In this document: in pieces, positions 1-12,156 of the stretch
How the letters are laid out: every line of letters begins with the position of its first letter
Numbering within the stretch: position 1 is the stretch's first letter
DNA from: Favolaschia claudopus
Taxonomy: Eukaryota > Basidiomycota > Agaricomycetes > Agaricales > Mycenaceae
NCBI GenBank assembly: GCA_037176885.1
Contig: JAWWNJ010000077.1
Span: 372,001-436,000 of the forward strand
Length of the DNA: 64,000 nucleotides
Direction of reading: 5' to 3'
Position numbers and translations under genes: made by a program
Notes under the pieces: model-generated
The model's input: the letters and a program-made list of their open reading frames with translations, nothing else
What the model was told of the DNA's origin: nothing
Databases searched by the model: none

Positions 1-153
1 TTAGGGACAATCGCGCCTGCTCCAAGGTCGTATACGTAGGCGACATATCATGTGGTCCTCCAACGGCACTCCGGAACGACTGAAGACGCGCCTACATATA
101 ACCTGGTATGTTTGGCAGGCGTTCTTCTGTGTCCGAACACTGGTCCTAGATCT

Positions 154-2623
154 ATGACAATGACTGGCGCGACGTCCCCCACTGCCCTCGACAAAGGGGA
201 CGAAGAGCGGTATGAGAAGACTATTAGCTCGGGTTTTGTTTCTCCTCCCCCACTTCCAAACCAAGCGTTCGTGACTGGCGATGCTGCGCTGGAGATTCTG
301 GGTCAGGGTGCCCCTCCTCGTGAGATCACAGAAGAGGAGAACAAAGCCATCTTGCGCAAAATTGACAGATGGATTCTTCCGGTCATTCTTATGGTCTACT
401 TCCTGCAACAATTGGACAAGTGAGTTGAGTTAATTTACCCTATCGAATCGGACTTCCAACGCCTATTTTCCAGGTCGTCATTGTCCTACACCTCGGTCTT
501 CGGAATCGTTCAGGAGACACGTTAGTCCTGCTTTGAATTTTCTCGCGTAAACAATCCAATTTATTGCCTCCAGATCTTGTCGGGACGCAATACAGTTGGT
601 TGACTAGCATTGTATATGTCGCTCAGCTGGTGTGGCAGCCAATTTCCTCGTATCTACTCGTCAGACTTCCTCTGTCGAAGTACCGTAAGACCTATTTTCG
701 ACGAGGACACTTGTTGTATCACTCAACTTTTTCTCCGACAGTCTTCTTCCATGTTCTGATGTGGGGCGTGATTGTGGCTTCTACTTCCGCCGCACACAAC
801 TTCAAGGGATTAATCGCCGCCCGGTTTTTCTTGGGAATATTCGAGGCGACTGTGGGTAAGTACAGGCTCCTTGACTCGGGCTGCAGAGCTGAAGTTTTAT
901 CTGTGATACAGCTCCATGTTTCATTACAATCACGCAAATGGTAGGTGTACTCTATCTGGGTTTGAATGGCTGATTGAGGTTCCCTTTACTCAGTGGTGGC
1001 GGCGTCGGGAACAAACTTTGCGCTTGGCCTATTGGTATGCAATGAACGGCGTTACTGGAATGGTTTGTCATTCCCAGTATTCACCTGCAATTCCTGCTTC
1101 ACGATTTTTACAGGTCGGATCCCTTTTGACTTATGGGCTGGGTCATATTCACGGGAAACTCAACTCCTATCAAGTACGTTTCCATTTGCGATCTCTGTCT
1201 TCCTGGTCTTAGATTTCCTTCGCAGGTTATATTTCTCTTTATCGGCTTGTTGACGATCGTCTGTTCGCCCTTCGTGTAGTAAGCAGGATTCTAGTTTCGT
1301 AGTCAATCACTCATTCTAACCAATACCACAGTTTCATTCTCCCGGACTCCCCCGCCAAGGCCCGTTTCTTGAATCACGACGAGAAAATCATCGCTTTTGA
1401 ACGTCTCCGTGCGAATAATCAGGTCAGTCGGAGTGTTACCTTTTCCGAAGCAGGCTGATTTCGTTTGGTAGGGCACCGAATCCAAGGTCTGGAAGTGGGA
1501 ACAAGTCGCTGAAGTTTTTCTGGATGTCAAGACCTACCTCTGGTTCTCACTCCTCTTCCTGTGCGCAGTACCAAGTGGCGGCATCAGCGGCTTTGGTCCT
1601 TTGATCATTCGTGAGTTTGCGGAGTCGACCCTAAGCGCGGTCTACACTGATCGGAATTCAGAGGGATTTGGTTTTAATCAATTCAACACAATTCTGTTCA
1701 ATATCCCTTTTTCCGCTTTCCAAGTAATCATCACCCTTGCCGCTGCGACGATTTCCACCAAAATCAAACTGAAATGGCCCGTCATCTTCGTGGCTTCCCT
1801 GCCTCCGATAGCTGGCGCTTCGGCTCTGTTTGTGCTGGGTCGTGGTCCTGAGTTACGAGCCAAGTTACTTGCATCGTACTATGTGGTATGTCCTATGGCC
1901 CTCAACCTTTTGGTCATCGTAACACCGTCCATAGTTATCTTTCTTCACGGCACTGCGTCAGTAAATTACTCTCGCTCTTCCGGGATCGCTGATTCATGTC
2001 CATCCAGAGCCTATGTTGTACACGTGGAGTTCACAAAACACCGCTGGACATACAAAGAAGACCTGCACAACTGGGATCGTCTTCATTGCACAATGTGCAG
2101 GAAATGTAAGCATGGATTCGAGAAACATCTCCCTGCCTCTTAAATTGTCTCAGATTCTCGGGCCGCTTGTATACAAAACGCAGGACAAACCCTACTACAA
2201 ACCTGGTTTGACATGCGAGTAAGAAATTGCGCTTTCCTCTTGGACAGCAGCTGATAGTCGAATCTAGTCTCATATGCTGGATCCTTCTTCCAATTTTCAC
2301 GCTGTACGAACAATAAAACAATACTTATTTGAGGTCTTACCTTTCTTCAGCATAACAGCGGGCTATCTCGCCTATCTCAATAAGCGACACTCTGACCGTC
2401 GTGTCGCTCTCGGAAAGCCGGCGAAGATTGTGGACACCTCGTTGGAGACGGTTAAGGAAGGCAAACGACGTGTGGCGGAGACCAATGAAGCAGATGAAGC
2501 ACTCAACTTGCAATCTTTCGAGGACTTGACTGACTTGAAGAACGAGGTATGATTGCTTGATTGTAGCGCACTTCGACTCGGAGTTGGCTGACGTTTCTCA
2601 AGGACTTCATTTACGTCTATTGA
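154..2623 (+). CDS. MFS permease, Dal5/allantoate permease (anion:cation symporter) family
   Basis: Membrane transporter of the major facilitator superfamily, fungal allantoate-permease-like branch, whose members carry organic anions, vitamins or ureides. The family pattern is visible: DKSSLSYTSVFGI after the first helix, then SWLTSIVYVAQLVWQP, ARFFLGIFEA, WWRRREQTLRLAYWYAMNG and YTWSSQNTAGHTKKTCTTG. About 15 short introns interrupt the gene; the first donor is at 420 and its acceptor ends at 473. The last intron is 2547-2602, and a 21-base final exon (2603-2623) encodes DFIYVY and the stop. Start chosen at 154, the first ATG giving a normal cytoplasmic N-terminus. The substrate cannot be read from sequence because this family is large in Agaricomycetes. 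The fused allantoicase gene lies 5 kb downstream, so ureide uptake is possible but unproven. Confidence 0.85.
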
Positions 2624-2791
2624 GCTGCATATTCCGAAATTGATATAATAGTTTTCTTGTACTTTTATACGCTGTATAATAGCTGTACTTCCCCGCGCCA
2701 TTCCCTCATGCGATCAATTTGTTTTCCTCCGTTGAACGATTTCGGCCGAGGTTCGGCGGACGCAGCAGAATTTCCTTTTTTTGAATTTTTC

Positions 2792-4040
2792 ATGAGCTGC
2801 CGAATGCAAGGTCTGCTTCGCGCCAGTCTGGCGCCTGTAAGGCGACATGCCTTTCGTTCTCCACGGCGAGCACTTGCGACTCGGGGCCCCTTTGTTCCTC
2901 CACTTCAGCAAATGCAAACTGGGGGCATACCGATGAGGCAGTGGCCAATGGAAGAGGACCTGGAGTATGAAGAGGAAGACCCTGATTCGGACAGCGATGA
3001 AGAGGTTGACAAATTCGGTGAACTAATAGAACGAGGAAAGCCAGCACCTGCATCCCCCAGTTTCTACTCCGGGCGCGCGGCGTACTACGACCAGCTCGCC
3101 CAAGTCGAGAGCGCCGTGAATCATACCCGTTCGGCCCTCAAGATGCTCCAGCTTCTACCTCTCCCTGATTTTGCTCGGGAAGCGCTACCGAATCGTCCTG
3201 CGGTTTGGAAAACAGCGAAGGAAATGGGTGCAGACCTGCAGGTTTCGATGACCAGCTCGCGGTACCGTGCCATGACCCGTCTTCTGGGGCAGTTGAACGA
3301 ATACTACCGCATCGCGTTTGCAGCCGGCTGCGATGACCTCGCGCTTCGGACGCGTAACTTGCTGAACATCTTCGAGAGTCCAGCAAAGACGGCTGCGCTG
3401 ACGCGAGGGCGACGGAAGACGCTTTACACCGACCAATTGGGCCGCTCATACACGTTCGGCAAACGGAAGACGAGCACCGCGCGCGTTTGGATGGTCCCCG
3501 TCGCGCTTCCGAGCGAGGAACTGGAAGTCGTTGATTTAGAGCAGGTCGCGTCTCTCGACGAGGCTGCCGCCCTCCTGACTTCTCAACCGGACCGTTTCCA
3601 CGAGCCCCAGCTTGTACCCAAGAGTACCATCCTCATCAATAATATTCCTGTTGGCGAGTACTTTGCCGTTCCCGCCGACCGCGAACGCGTCGTCCGTCCT
3701 CTCAAAATGACAGGCCTCCTCGGCGCATACAACATTTTCACACTGGTGCGCGGAGGCGGCAGCACAGGTCAATCTGGCGCTTTGGCACATGGTATAGCCA
3801 AAGGGCTTCTCGTGCACAATCCAGATCTTGGTGACTTGATGCGGAGAAGTACAGTTTTCGTTATCCAGAGAAATATTCAGAACTGATTCTCCCTTTCAGC
3901 GAAATTGTTGCGTCGCGATCCTCGTATGGTGGAACGGAAAAAACCTGGGAGGGCCAAAGCACGCAAGGGGGTCAGTATTCGTGCCCTCTCAGAACGCGTC
4001 GTCTCATCATATTTTGCAGTACACTTGGGTCAAGCGTTGA
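2792..4040 (+). CDS. MRPS9: Mitochondrial small ribosomal subunit protein uS9m
   Basis: Component of the mitochondrial ribosome small subunit. The N-terminus (MSCRMQGLLRASLAPVRRHA) is arginine-rich and lacks acids, as expected for a matrix-targeting peptide. An acidic linker and a fungal-specific middle region follow. The C-terminal third is the S9 domain: GKRKTSTARVW, INNIPVGEYF, then VRGGGSTGQSGALAHGIAKGL and KLLRRDPRMVERKKPGRAKA. The end is KARKGYTWVKR, the invariant uS9 tail that reaches the P-site tRNA. Three exons: 2792-3848, 3900-3970 and 4020-4040. The 21-base last exon is needed to give the conserved tail; reading through the introns destroys it. A second in-frame ATG at 2804 is possible. 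The gene converges on BRE1. Confidence 0.93.
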
Positions 4041-4218
4041 CCTTCGTATTATATTCTGTGTCTATCTACACCGATGCACAAGAAATAGAATTCACATTGC
4101 GGTCTACTTTTCACCTAGGGTCATGGAAATAATAATACAGCAGAGTAAATGCCATTAACGGCGCGAACTTCGAGAAAGAATAATGATATGTATGAACCCA
4201 AACACGCGATAGTCGAGG

Positions 4219-7200
4219 TTATTGCAGATAAATAGCCTGAATCTCGCCAACCGAAAACGCAAGGTTGCACGCTGGGCATTTTCGTTGTCGTGTCGATACC
4301 CTCGCTTCTATACAAGGTCGGCAGAACGCTAATGTCGAAGAGTTAGCCCGTTAGTCGTGACTTCCAGGTGAGATTGACTGACTGTGGCCACACTGCCGCA
4401 ACATGGTGTCTCTGAACCCGGTTCCCTGGCATGCGCCACATTTCACCACATTCTGCGAGTCCCGAATTTAGCGAGGTTCCAGACATGGGCAGCGACAAAC
4501 ACTGACCACCGCTTGCTTCAACTCTTTTTCCAAATCCGCCTCCCTCGAAGAGCTCGATCCGGTGGTAGTTCGTTCTTGTAGATATGCAGCTTGTTTCTCT
4601 ATCTGCTTCTTCAACACCGCTAGCTCTTCGCTCATCTTGGCCAGTTCGGCCTTCTTCTCGCGCAACTCTTTTTCCCGTTCCGTCATAAGGATCTTTGCCT
4701 GCAAGCAAATAAGTGGACGTTGGCAAAAAAAAATGTGAAGGACACACATTTGTAAGTTTGGACGCCTCTGCCTCCTGCAAAGCGAGTAGTTCCCGAATCT
4801 CTTTTCGACACCCAGAAATCTCGGCCGCACGAATTTCATACTGTCTCCGCACTTGAACAAGATCTTTGTCGAGGCCCAACTGCAGGCAAGTCAGGTTTCG
4901 GCCTTGGTTGAATTGAACAAAATGATTCGCACGACTTGCTGAGTGAGATTTCGTTCAGACTCTACCAGACGCTCAACGATTTTGCCTTGCTTCTCCTGAT
5001 TCCGAACGAGATTCTTGCGCTCGTTCTCAATTGCCTCTTTATCGCGCATCGCAGCAAAGAATTTGTTGTCTGATTTCGCTTTCTGCGCCAGGAGATTATT
5101 CAGCTAATTTTAGACCAAATGACTAAACGTACATCGAGGCCGCACTTGGCAACACGATCCTCCATGTCCTTCAACTCGAAGACTTTGCTCTGTGCTTGTT
5201 GATTCAGAGCCTCCCAAGCACCCGAAAGCTGCTCTAATTCGCTATAGACAGAAGTCTTCTCCTGTTCGTACGTTAGTGAACCCTGGACATATCTAACTTC
5301 CTGAGAGTGAGCGTGGTACCTTGACATGTTGCTCGTCCTTGAGCCGAAGCCGCTTGATCTCCTCCTCCTGCTCCCTGACTCTCTCTACAAGCTGCGCCGT
5401 ATCGGGTGCAAGCGAGGAAAGATTCCCGTATATTTGCTGGTAATTCTCCAACTTTGCAGTCACAGATGCCAACCTCTGTAGCGCATTGGCTTCCGCTTCC
5501 ATGTGTTGAACTACCTTCGGATGGTCGTCCTGGAAAATGGAGAGGGTCTGCTCGAATGCGGCAGCACGCTGTTCTGCGTCTCTATACCACCATCAGCTTT
5601 TCTTGCGTGGAATTTCGCGACGCGACAACATACGAGACGCGGTTCTTCAGCTGTTCAACGTAGTCCCCATCATTCAGATTGCCGGAGAAGAAGAAGCGCA
5701 TCAAATCCTCATTACCCGCGTTAGCGGCTAATTGAGCTTTGTGGCTGCTAAGCTGAGATTCGAGGACGGAAATGCGAGCCTATAGACGAGTTAGATTTAC
5801 TCCATACTGTGGAAACACACAGCTTTGAAACTCACCGAACGCGCTTCCGCCAGCTTCTCAAGCTCCTTGATGGACGCAAATTTGAGGTTGTCTCTCTGTT
5901 TGCGTTCGTTTAGTTCTGCGGCCTGTTGTTCCCGTTGGTCGCGAAGGCGAGCGTTTTCGGCATCACGTTTTCCAATTAGAACCTTGAGCTCTTTGTTGGA
6001 CTCGTTGGCCGCGGCCTGCGGGCAAGCTGGAGTTTGAATCCTTGAAAATGAATATTTCCGCACCTCGACAGCGTCCTGCCATTCTTTTCGCGAATCCAGA
6101 GCAGCTTGTAACTCATCGGACAGTCGATTGTTCTCTTGCTGTGCCTCGGATAGAGTATGTAGCAGATATGATGCGTGATCCATGAGAACCTTGTAATGAG
6201 GGCTTTCCGTCACAACCTCTGCTGGAAGATTTTTCGACTTGCGAAGAATTGAACATTATGAACAGAAATTGGGAGAGACAACGCACGTCTAGAGTTAACG
6301 AGCTGTTTCGTGCAGTCAGATCAGCGACCTCCTTGTTCAACTCTTCCACCTGCTTCCCCCGCAGATCTGCCAGGAATTTATGGTCATCCGAATCTGACAC
6401 ATTGCCATGGCCATTGATAACTGGAGTAGGTGGGAGGGATTGCTAGAGCAGAATCAGAGGAGAGAAAAATCAGAATTGTCGAAACCCTTACTAATTAACC
6501 AGACCACTCACAACAGGAGAGGACGGCTTTCTCTGTTCCTCCGTCGCAGGTTGTACCGAAGCCGTTGTTGGATGCGGGTTTATGTCCTGCACCGTTTTAC
6601 TCCGAAGTCTGTCGGCGGCAGTTTCGGCGACCACAAGCTTCTCGTGTAACTCGTACTTTTGCGTCTCGGAGTCGCGTAACTTGCCACTGAGAACTTGAAT
6701 TTCGGACTTTAAAGCTACGCACTGCTACCAAGGTGAGCGACAGGATTGAGGTGGTTGAAGTAGGTGACATACCTCGGTTTGAGCTTTCTGTAGCCGTACA
6801 TATCCATCCCCTCCAGATATTTGTGAACCTCCTCCGAGGTTGACAAATTTAGTGACAAGACTTTGAGTAACTTGCATATTGTCTTCCAGAGCCGAAACCA
6901 GGTCTGGGGCATCATCCTCCGATATATGTGACGAAATGTCGAAAATATCTAGCGTCCAACTCAGTATATGAAGTTCGGAACGATAGAGAAAGAGGTCACA
7001 AACCTCGGGTGTTAGGAGTGGTTTGCGGAAGCTCTTCGGGTTTTGCAACAGCTCGAATGGCCTCGACCAGCTACGTATCATCATGAGTATGCGCTCGGAG
7101 CAGGGAAGAAATGCAGATAGCGTACTTGTGTCCAACATGCAGCCATTGCGGCCAAGCCAGCCTCGCAAGTGTTTCTCCTTCTCTCAAGCTCAGCTATGCG

Positions 7201-7472
7201 ACTCTGACTGCGGTCATATTCACGCGAGTAATGCCTCATCCTCCTGAAAATGGCTTCTTTGCGAAACATCTAGGACGCGCCGCATGTAAATGTGAGCGTG
7301 GCAGCTGGAAGATTGAGACGCGAATTACCTCGAGATTAGCAAGGTCTGGAGACTCTTCGTCCTCTGTTACGGAGCCATTTACATAGGGAGCACCATTGGA
7401 GCCAGTGAGTATTCGTTTTTTCGATACAGAGGCGTCTAGTTCCTGTGCATGGGGCCGTTTTTTGGACTCCAT
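4219..7472 (-). CDS. BRE1: E3 ubiquitin-protein ligase BRE1 (histone H2B)
   Basis: RING E3 that works with Rad6 to monoubiquitinate histone H2B in transcribed chromatin. The N-terminus (MESKKRPHAQELDASVSKKR, then FRKEAIFRRMRHYSREYDRS and AELERRRNTCEAGLAAMAAC) is the fungal Bre1 Rad6-binding region. The middle is almost all coiled coil (many E, K, L, Q and R). The C-terminal RING is encoded at about 4219-4455 in two exons split inside the Cys-Gly-His: CGACQGTGF, LRQCGH, then TFCRPCIEARVSTRQRKCPA and CNLAFSVGEIQAIYLQ. All C3HC4 ligands are present. About a dozen short introns break the gene, so only the outer ends and the RING exons are exact. The start codon lies just 87 bases from the stop of the allantoicase gene on the same strand, so the promoter probably overlaps that gene's 3' end. 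Confidence 0.93.
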
Positions 7473-7559
7473 GAACGAAGGAAGAGGAAAGGAATGATGG
7501 TGGATACGACAAGCCCAAGTCAAATAACAACAAACTATATCTCATTCTGATCCCTCAAC

Positions 7560-9727
7560 TTACAAATCTCCATATTCCTTTGGCAATTTCAGCCTCACTG
7601 CCCTCTCAAGCTCAACAATCTCGCAGTCTGCGGACCTCCCATCCCCAACCTGCGTCTCGACACACGCAAAATCCATCGCCTGCAAATATTCTGGATGATG
7701 AAGGTTCAGGAACACAAGCTCATCAGACATACCTTCCCAAGCACGGTCATGGGTTGATCTGCCCACAAATAGTTTAGGTTGTGAGGCATGGTGATGAAAA
7801 TCTCCAACACTTACGCCAAACTGCGGTTTTGTACACGATGCCTTGTGAAGCGCTTGCGATGAACGCCCTCACCGTTTGTACATCTGGTCTATCGTCGGCC
7901 CCGTTGTGCGCCACTACCACGAGATAAGTGGTTCCGGGATCCAGCAAGCCCTCTTCCCGGCCTTTTCCCATGGGTATGAATGCTTGGTTCGTGAATGGAT
8001 GGCGTTCCATGATTGTCAAGTCTGTGCTACCGTCACTGGAAATGTGTTGTAATGGATTGCATCGATAGACAGAAAGTCCTGCGGTAGCTCCCATCTCCTC
8101 AGGGTACGAGGACGCAAGGAGCGACAGCTTGTGGAACTTGCTAGCAGATCCCTGGTTGGCGGGAGTGATTTTGGTCCCTTTGGGGACCGCATTGTGGTCC
8201 TCATACGCTTGGATAACCTGTCCAAAGGATGCAAATGCCTCTGGTGTCAGCGGGAGTACGGGAATCGTTTTCACGGGCGGAGTTGTATTTGTGGTAGGAG
8301 CAACTGCTTCCAAAGCTCCGCTTACAGCCTCCCCCAATTTAGAAACCAATGTTTTCCCTTCTCCCTTTGCGCCGAGAACTCGCACCCGTTTGATTCCGCC
8401 GTCTGGATGAATTGTAACCTTGACATGCGTATACTGTCGGCCTTCCACATTTTCCAGCTGGAAATAATGCTGTCGATGGGGCCCGAGCTTGGTACGGGGT
8501 AGGATTTGCACCCAGTCGTAACTTTCTTGGTCGATATTGGTCCAATCAATATTTTCGAAGGCGGTCAGTGCATGCAACTCGCAACTTTCAGGGAAATTCC
8601 CCTTGAAATGCGCAGTGTCAATTTCTACTTGTTCCAGTGCGCCAGGTGCGCCCCTTGCAAAAAGTTGATGAAGAAAGAATTCTGGACAGCGATCGGACAC
8701 TCACAATCGAATTATCGCCCAGTCTTCGTGTCCCTTGTGTCTGCTTCGCTTCGTTTCCCACCCATCTCCCATGTCCTTACCTCGTCCGGGAAGAATCAAG
8801 TTGGAGCCAACACCAAAATGTTGGTCCGAAGTGAACTCTACGCGTCCACCGGCGAACACATGCGCGAGGTCAAAGACCTCTGCGGGGTCTTGTGGGTAAA
8901 CAGGAATAACGTTGCCGTAGACCCTGAAACGCGCCTGGAGGGGAACACAATTGAGAATTGGGGGGCGCGTATTTTGGACGGTACATACAATTCCTCCATC
9001 GGGATACATGTTCAATTTGACGAAATTCACGCCCGTCGTTTCAGGAATGCGGAACAGATGACGCGAGTTTGGACCAAGGGCTTGTTTTGGCAGCACTTCG
9101 ACCCACTACACCAAATTTAACACGATCACAAATATCTGTTGAACATAGCTCACCCTCGCGTCCTCTTTCCCGGGTTCCTCTGAAGGAGAGGCCGATAGAA
9201 TATCAACGGAAACCTCGGGAGCCTCGTTCCCTAGTGTAACGCGTCAGCGAGCGACCAAAGGTGTTGAGAGTTGTCTGAACCATTGAAATGCGAGGTATCA
9301 ATATCGAATCCGGAAATAGAGCCTGATGTTCCTAATCGGATGATACACCTGCAAATTCGTTAGCAATAAGCTTCGAACGTCTGGCTGGGTCATCTCACCA
9401 GTCATACGCTGGATTGTGTCGTCTACTCTCCCATCCGCTATAAAGCGCTCCTTTAGGGCCAAATTGACCTTTGAGGCTGGGTGCCGGCTAGCGTGTTCGT
9501 GAGCTGCAATCTACGACAATACAAAAATCCCATACCTCAACTAGGAGCAAGTGAAATGCCTCCGCGAAGAAATCGTCTGATACCGAGAGCACACGACCAC
9601 CGATAGCGACACTGGAGAGTTCTTATATAGCTGAGTTCAATGGTTAGCAGGTAAGCATGGCGATAATACCAGTGAACTGCGAAAATTCCTTCGCAAATGC
9701 GTCCAAGGGAACTCGTTCAACGGTCAT
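7560..9727 (-). CDS. Bifunctional allantoicase-ureidoglycolate lyase fusion
   Basis: Two consecutive steps of purine catabolism: allantoate to ureidoglycolate plus urea, then ureidoglycolate to glyoxylate plus urea. The N-terminal half is a two-repeat allantoicase: [37 protein letters not shown] and [20 protein letters not shown] in repeat one; then [30 protein letters not shown] and [19 protein letters not shown] in repeat two. A linker leads into a ureidoglycolate lyase domain: [35 protein letters not shown], and [20 protein letters not shown] near the end. The frame is continuous across good splice sites, so this is one protein. About eight introns; start at the ATG on 9725-9727. A fused gene called DAL2,3,3 is known in Cryptococcus. 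Candidate GATA-factor sites lie upstream. Confidence 0.92.
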
Positions 9728-10534
9728 CGATGCGATAAGGGCAGAGAGGGGGCATCGATCACGTGGAAGATTTCGCCGCGTCGCCGTCCCCGGTTACCTC
9801 TAACGGACTACGAGCTCGAGGAGATGGAGAGGCAATTGAACACGCGTACTGACTGATAGAGTCGAGATTCATGGTAGTCGGAGGAGTCTAATCCCAGTAT
9901 TGGTTGCTTGAGACGCGTACGTTGACATAGAAAATCACGCTGAGTATAGGGAACAAAACCTCGCGCCTTTAGCAAACATCTAGGTGCTTGCGTTTGCCAG
10001 CAGGAAATTTCAAGTAGGTCGCCGGTGCCTTGCCCGAACCTCTCGCGTCTTACCCAATCGCAGTAGGTAAAGCGGCACCGGCGAGCCAGTCCAAAAGTCT
10101 CAAACGCGGGGTACTGGCCGGTTTTCATGGTACATCCCAAGCAAGACATCACAGCGTCCAACGGCGTTCTATGTGCCACGCGCGGAGCAGAGCGCGAGAG
10201 GTGTGAAAAGAAGCAATTCCAATGTTGGTTGGACATGGTCAATGTTCGAGTTCAAGTTCATAGCACCGCCACAATACATACCGCCGAGTCAGGATGATTT
10301 AATTGCAGTTTAATGATTCGAGGGCACAACACACTGTAAGAGAACCTCACAGCGAAAGGAATCAAATTACGGTCAAATGCTGTAGCTATACGATAAAGCA
10401 AATAGACCACGATGTTTAGTACCTGACTATATCGAATAGTAGTAAGTATTAGTACGGTCGAACCAAGCCCCAGTATGCTAAAAAGACAGTAAATCACGAA
10501 GAAAGAAAGGAGAGTAGACAGTAAGTTGTGAGAA
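9728..10534. promoter_or_regulatory. Upstream region of the allantoicase fusion; no convincing gene
   Basis: Eight hundred bases between the allantoicase start and the stop of the next minus-strand gene. Two matches to the fungal nitrogen-GATA-factor site HGATAR are visible as CGATAA on the plus strand, at 9733-9738 (six bases from the ATG) and 10391-10396. A CACGTG E-box is at about 9759. Open frames of 144 and 79 codons on the minus strand (9808-10242, 10258-10497) show no family signature and unusual composition, so I do not call them genes. Confidence 0.4.
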
Positions 10535-12007
10535 TTAATCGTGGAAGTAAGTTAGTCTAACCTTCATCCCTTCCTCCCTAAGCTTCTCGAGCCGCAGATG
10601 GTCCTGTCCATACACGTCCTCGAGGAGGTGCAGGTCGATGTGGACACGCTCCAAACGCGTGATGTTAGATTTCTCCGTCCGCCAGCGCGACTCGATCATC
10701 TCTGAGAGCAAGCCGTTGGGACACGTCCAGCAACCCTTGCCGAGGTCGAGCGTCTTGAGTGCGGGGAGGAGACATGCACTCAAGTCGGCGGTACCACCCC
10801 GCAACGTGAGTAGCTGAACGAGCCGTGGGGTGATGACAGGGTCCCACGTCCAGTCACGACTATCGTGGATCACCAGCTCCGAAATCCCAAACACGCTCTC
10901 GTGCTGCAAGCACTCGATGAACTGCGTCGCCTGCACGCCGGTGTCGTGAAGCTCGAGCCGCGTCAGCGAGCACTTGGAGCGCGAAAGCAAGTCCATGAAC
11001 GACGCCTGAGGCCACTGCGCATGGTTATCGTACGCGTCCTGCAAGTAGAGAGAGAAGTTCTTCAAAGCAGGAAAAACGGCGCAGTCGATGAGAGAAGCGA
11101 GCTCGCCGGCGCGGATGTGGAGCTCGAGCGAGGTGAGGGCGGGGAGCACGATAGGGTCGGCAGGAAGTCGCCCTGCTTCCGGGTCGACGATGAGGTTGCA
11201 ACTCTCGAGGTTGGGGCAGTTGTTCATGATGGAAAGGCACGCGCCGACGGACGGAATGAATCCAAGGTCGAGGCGGACGAGCTGCGTCCATGGAATGGCA
11301 ACGGTGGTGTCCTCCGAAACGGTGAGGTCACTGAGCCGCGAGACGGAGAAGCTGGACAGCCGAGGTGCGACTTCGAGCATAGTCAGCAGATCCTGCATGA
11401 TTTCCTCGTTGCGTGTCAAGCGCCAGCAAGTTGTCAAGTGGAACGTCTCCAACAACGGAGCTTGGAGGTGGGACGAGGGCTGCAATGAACGTCCGTAGGT
11501 CGGGTTCGCGATATCCAGCCGAACATCTCTCCAGCGGGGCAGGTAGCGCATGTAGAGAGCGAGTACCTCGTCAGCGACCTCTTGATTACCCTCGGACTCG
11601 TTGGTCTGGCAGAGCACCAGCTCGAGGGGAAGTTCGCCTGAACGCCGTAACCAATCCGACGCAACATCGAGAGGAGGAAAGGCTTGCCCATCGCGAACAA
11701 CGACAGACAGGGATGTCCATAAATTAGGGAACGACAGTGCGACCTTTCTCCATGCCTTGCAGACTTGCAGCAGGACGATGGGGGCGGTCGAGGGTACGGG
11801 AGACTGACGATTGCTGCTGGGGGTATCCGGATGAGGGGGGAGACAATGAAAGAAGATCTCCTCCCAGACGTCCCGAGGCATTCGACCCGCAGGATACGAA
11901 TAGTGGCTGCAATCTTTCGGTGTGGTACTCCGGCGGTGACGGTGGGTCTGAGGATAGGTGTTACTCCGAGGCCGGGAGATGTAAGCGAATTGGAGGAGGG
12001 CGGACAT
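10535..12007 (-). CDS. F-box/LRR-like protein
   Basis: Single-exon 490-residue protein of the large Agaricomycete F-box class. These proteins are presumed adaptors that bring substrates to SCF (Skp1-Cullin-F-box) ubiquitin ligases. An F-box-like stretch sits near residue 43 (MPRDVWEEIFFHCLPP) and continues after a loop with VLLQVCKAWRKVALSFPNLW. The rest is leucine-rich with irregular repeats of the kind L-xx-L-x-L-xx-C, consistent with a degenerate LRR fold. The target is unknown. A long open frame on the opposite strand (10865-11488) is a codon-bias shadow. Confidence 0.85.
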   Translation of the reverse strand: MSALLQFAYISRPRSNTYPQTHRHRRSTTPKDCSHYSYPAGRMPRDVWEEIFFHCLPPHPDTPSSNRQSPVPSTAPIVLLQVCKAWRKVALSFPNLWTSLSVVVRDGQAFPPLDVASDWLRRSGELPLELVLCQTNESEGNQEVADEVLALYMRYLPRWRDVRLDIANPTYGRSLQPSSHLQAPLLETFHLTTCWRLTRNEEIMQDLLTMLEVAPRLSSFSVSRLSDLTVSEDTTVAIPWTQLVRLDLGFIPSVGACLSIMNNCPNLESCNLIVDPEAGRLPADPIVLPALTSLELHIRAGELASLIDCAVFPALKNFSLYLQDAYDNHAQWPQASFMDLLSRSKCSLTRLELHDTGVQATQFIECLQHESVFGISELVIHDSRDWTWDPVITPRLVQLLTLRGGTADLSACLLPALKTLDLGKGCWTCPNGLLSEMIESRWRTEKSNITRLERVHIDLHLLEDVYGQDHLRLEKLREEGMKVRLTYFHD

Positions 12008-12156
12008 GATAACCGTGAGGGGGAGGGAGAAGAAATTGAAGAGGACAGGAGTCAGTGCGGACAGATTTATACTCGAAGGCTATCCGAGACATTGAAGAGG
12101 GACGTTCCACATTATCTGGTTCCAGCTCGATCAAGATCGGACAGTATGCATTCTCA

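Noticed and set aside
9808..10242. 144-codon minus-strand open frame between the allantoicase and F-box genes
   Set aside because: No recognisable domain, odd composition and no splice context; kept only as part of the intergenic description.
10865..11488. 207-codon plus-strand frame opposite the F-box gene
   Set aside because: Arg/Glu-rich mirror of leucine-rich coding sequence; no motif, and the minus-strand frame is a recognisable F-box protein.
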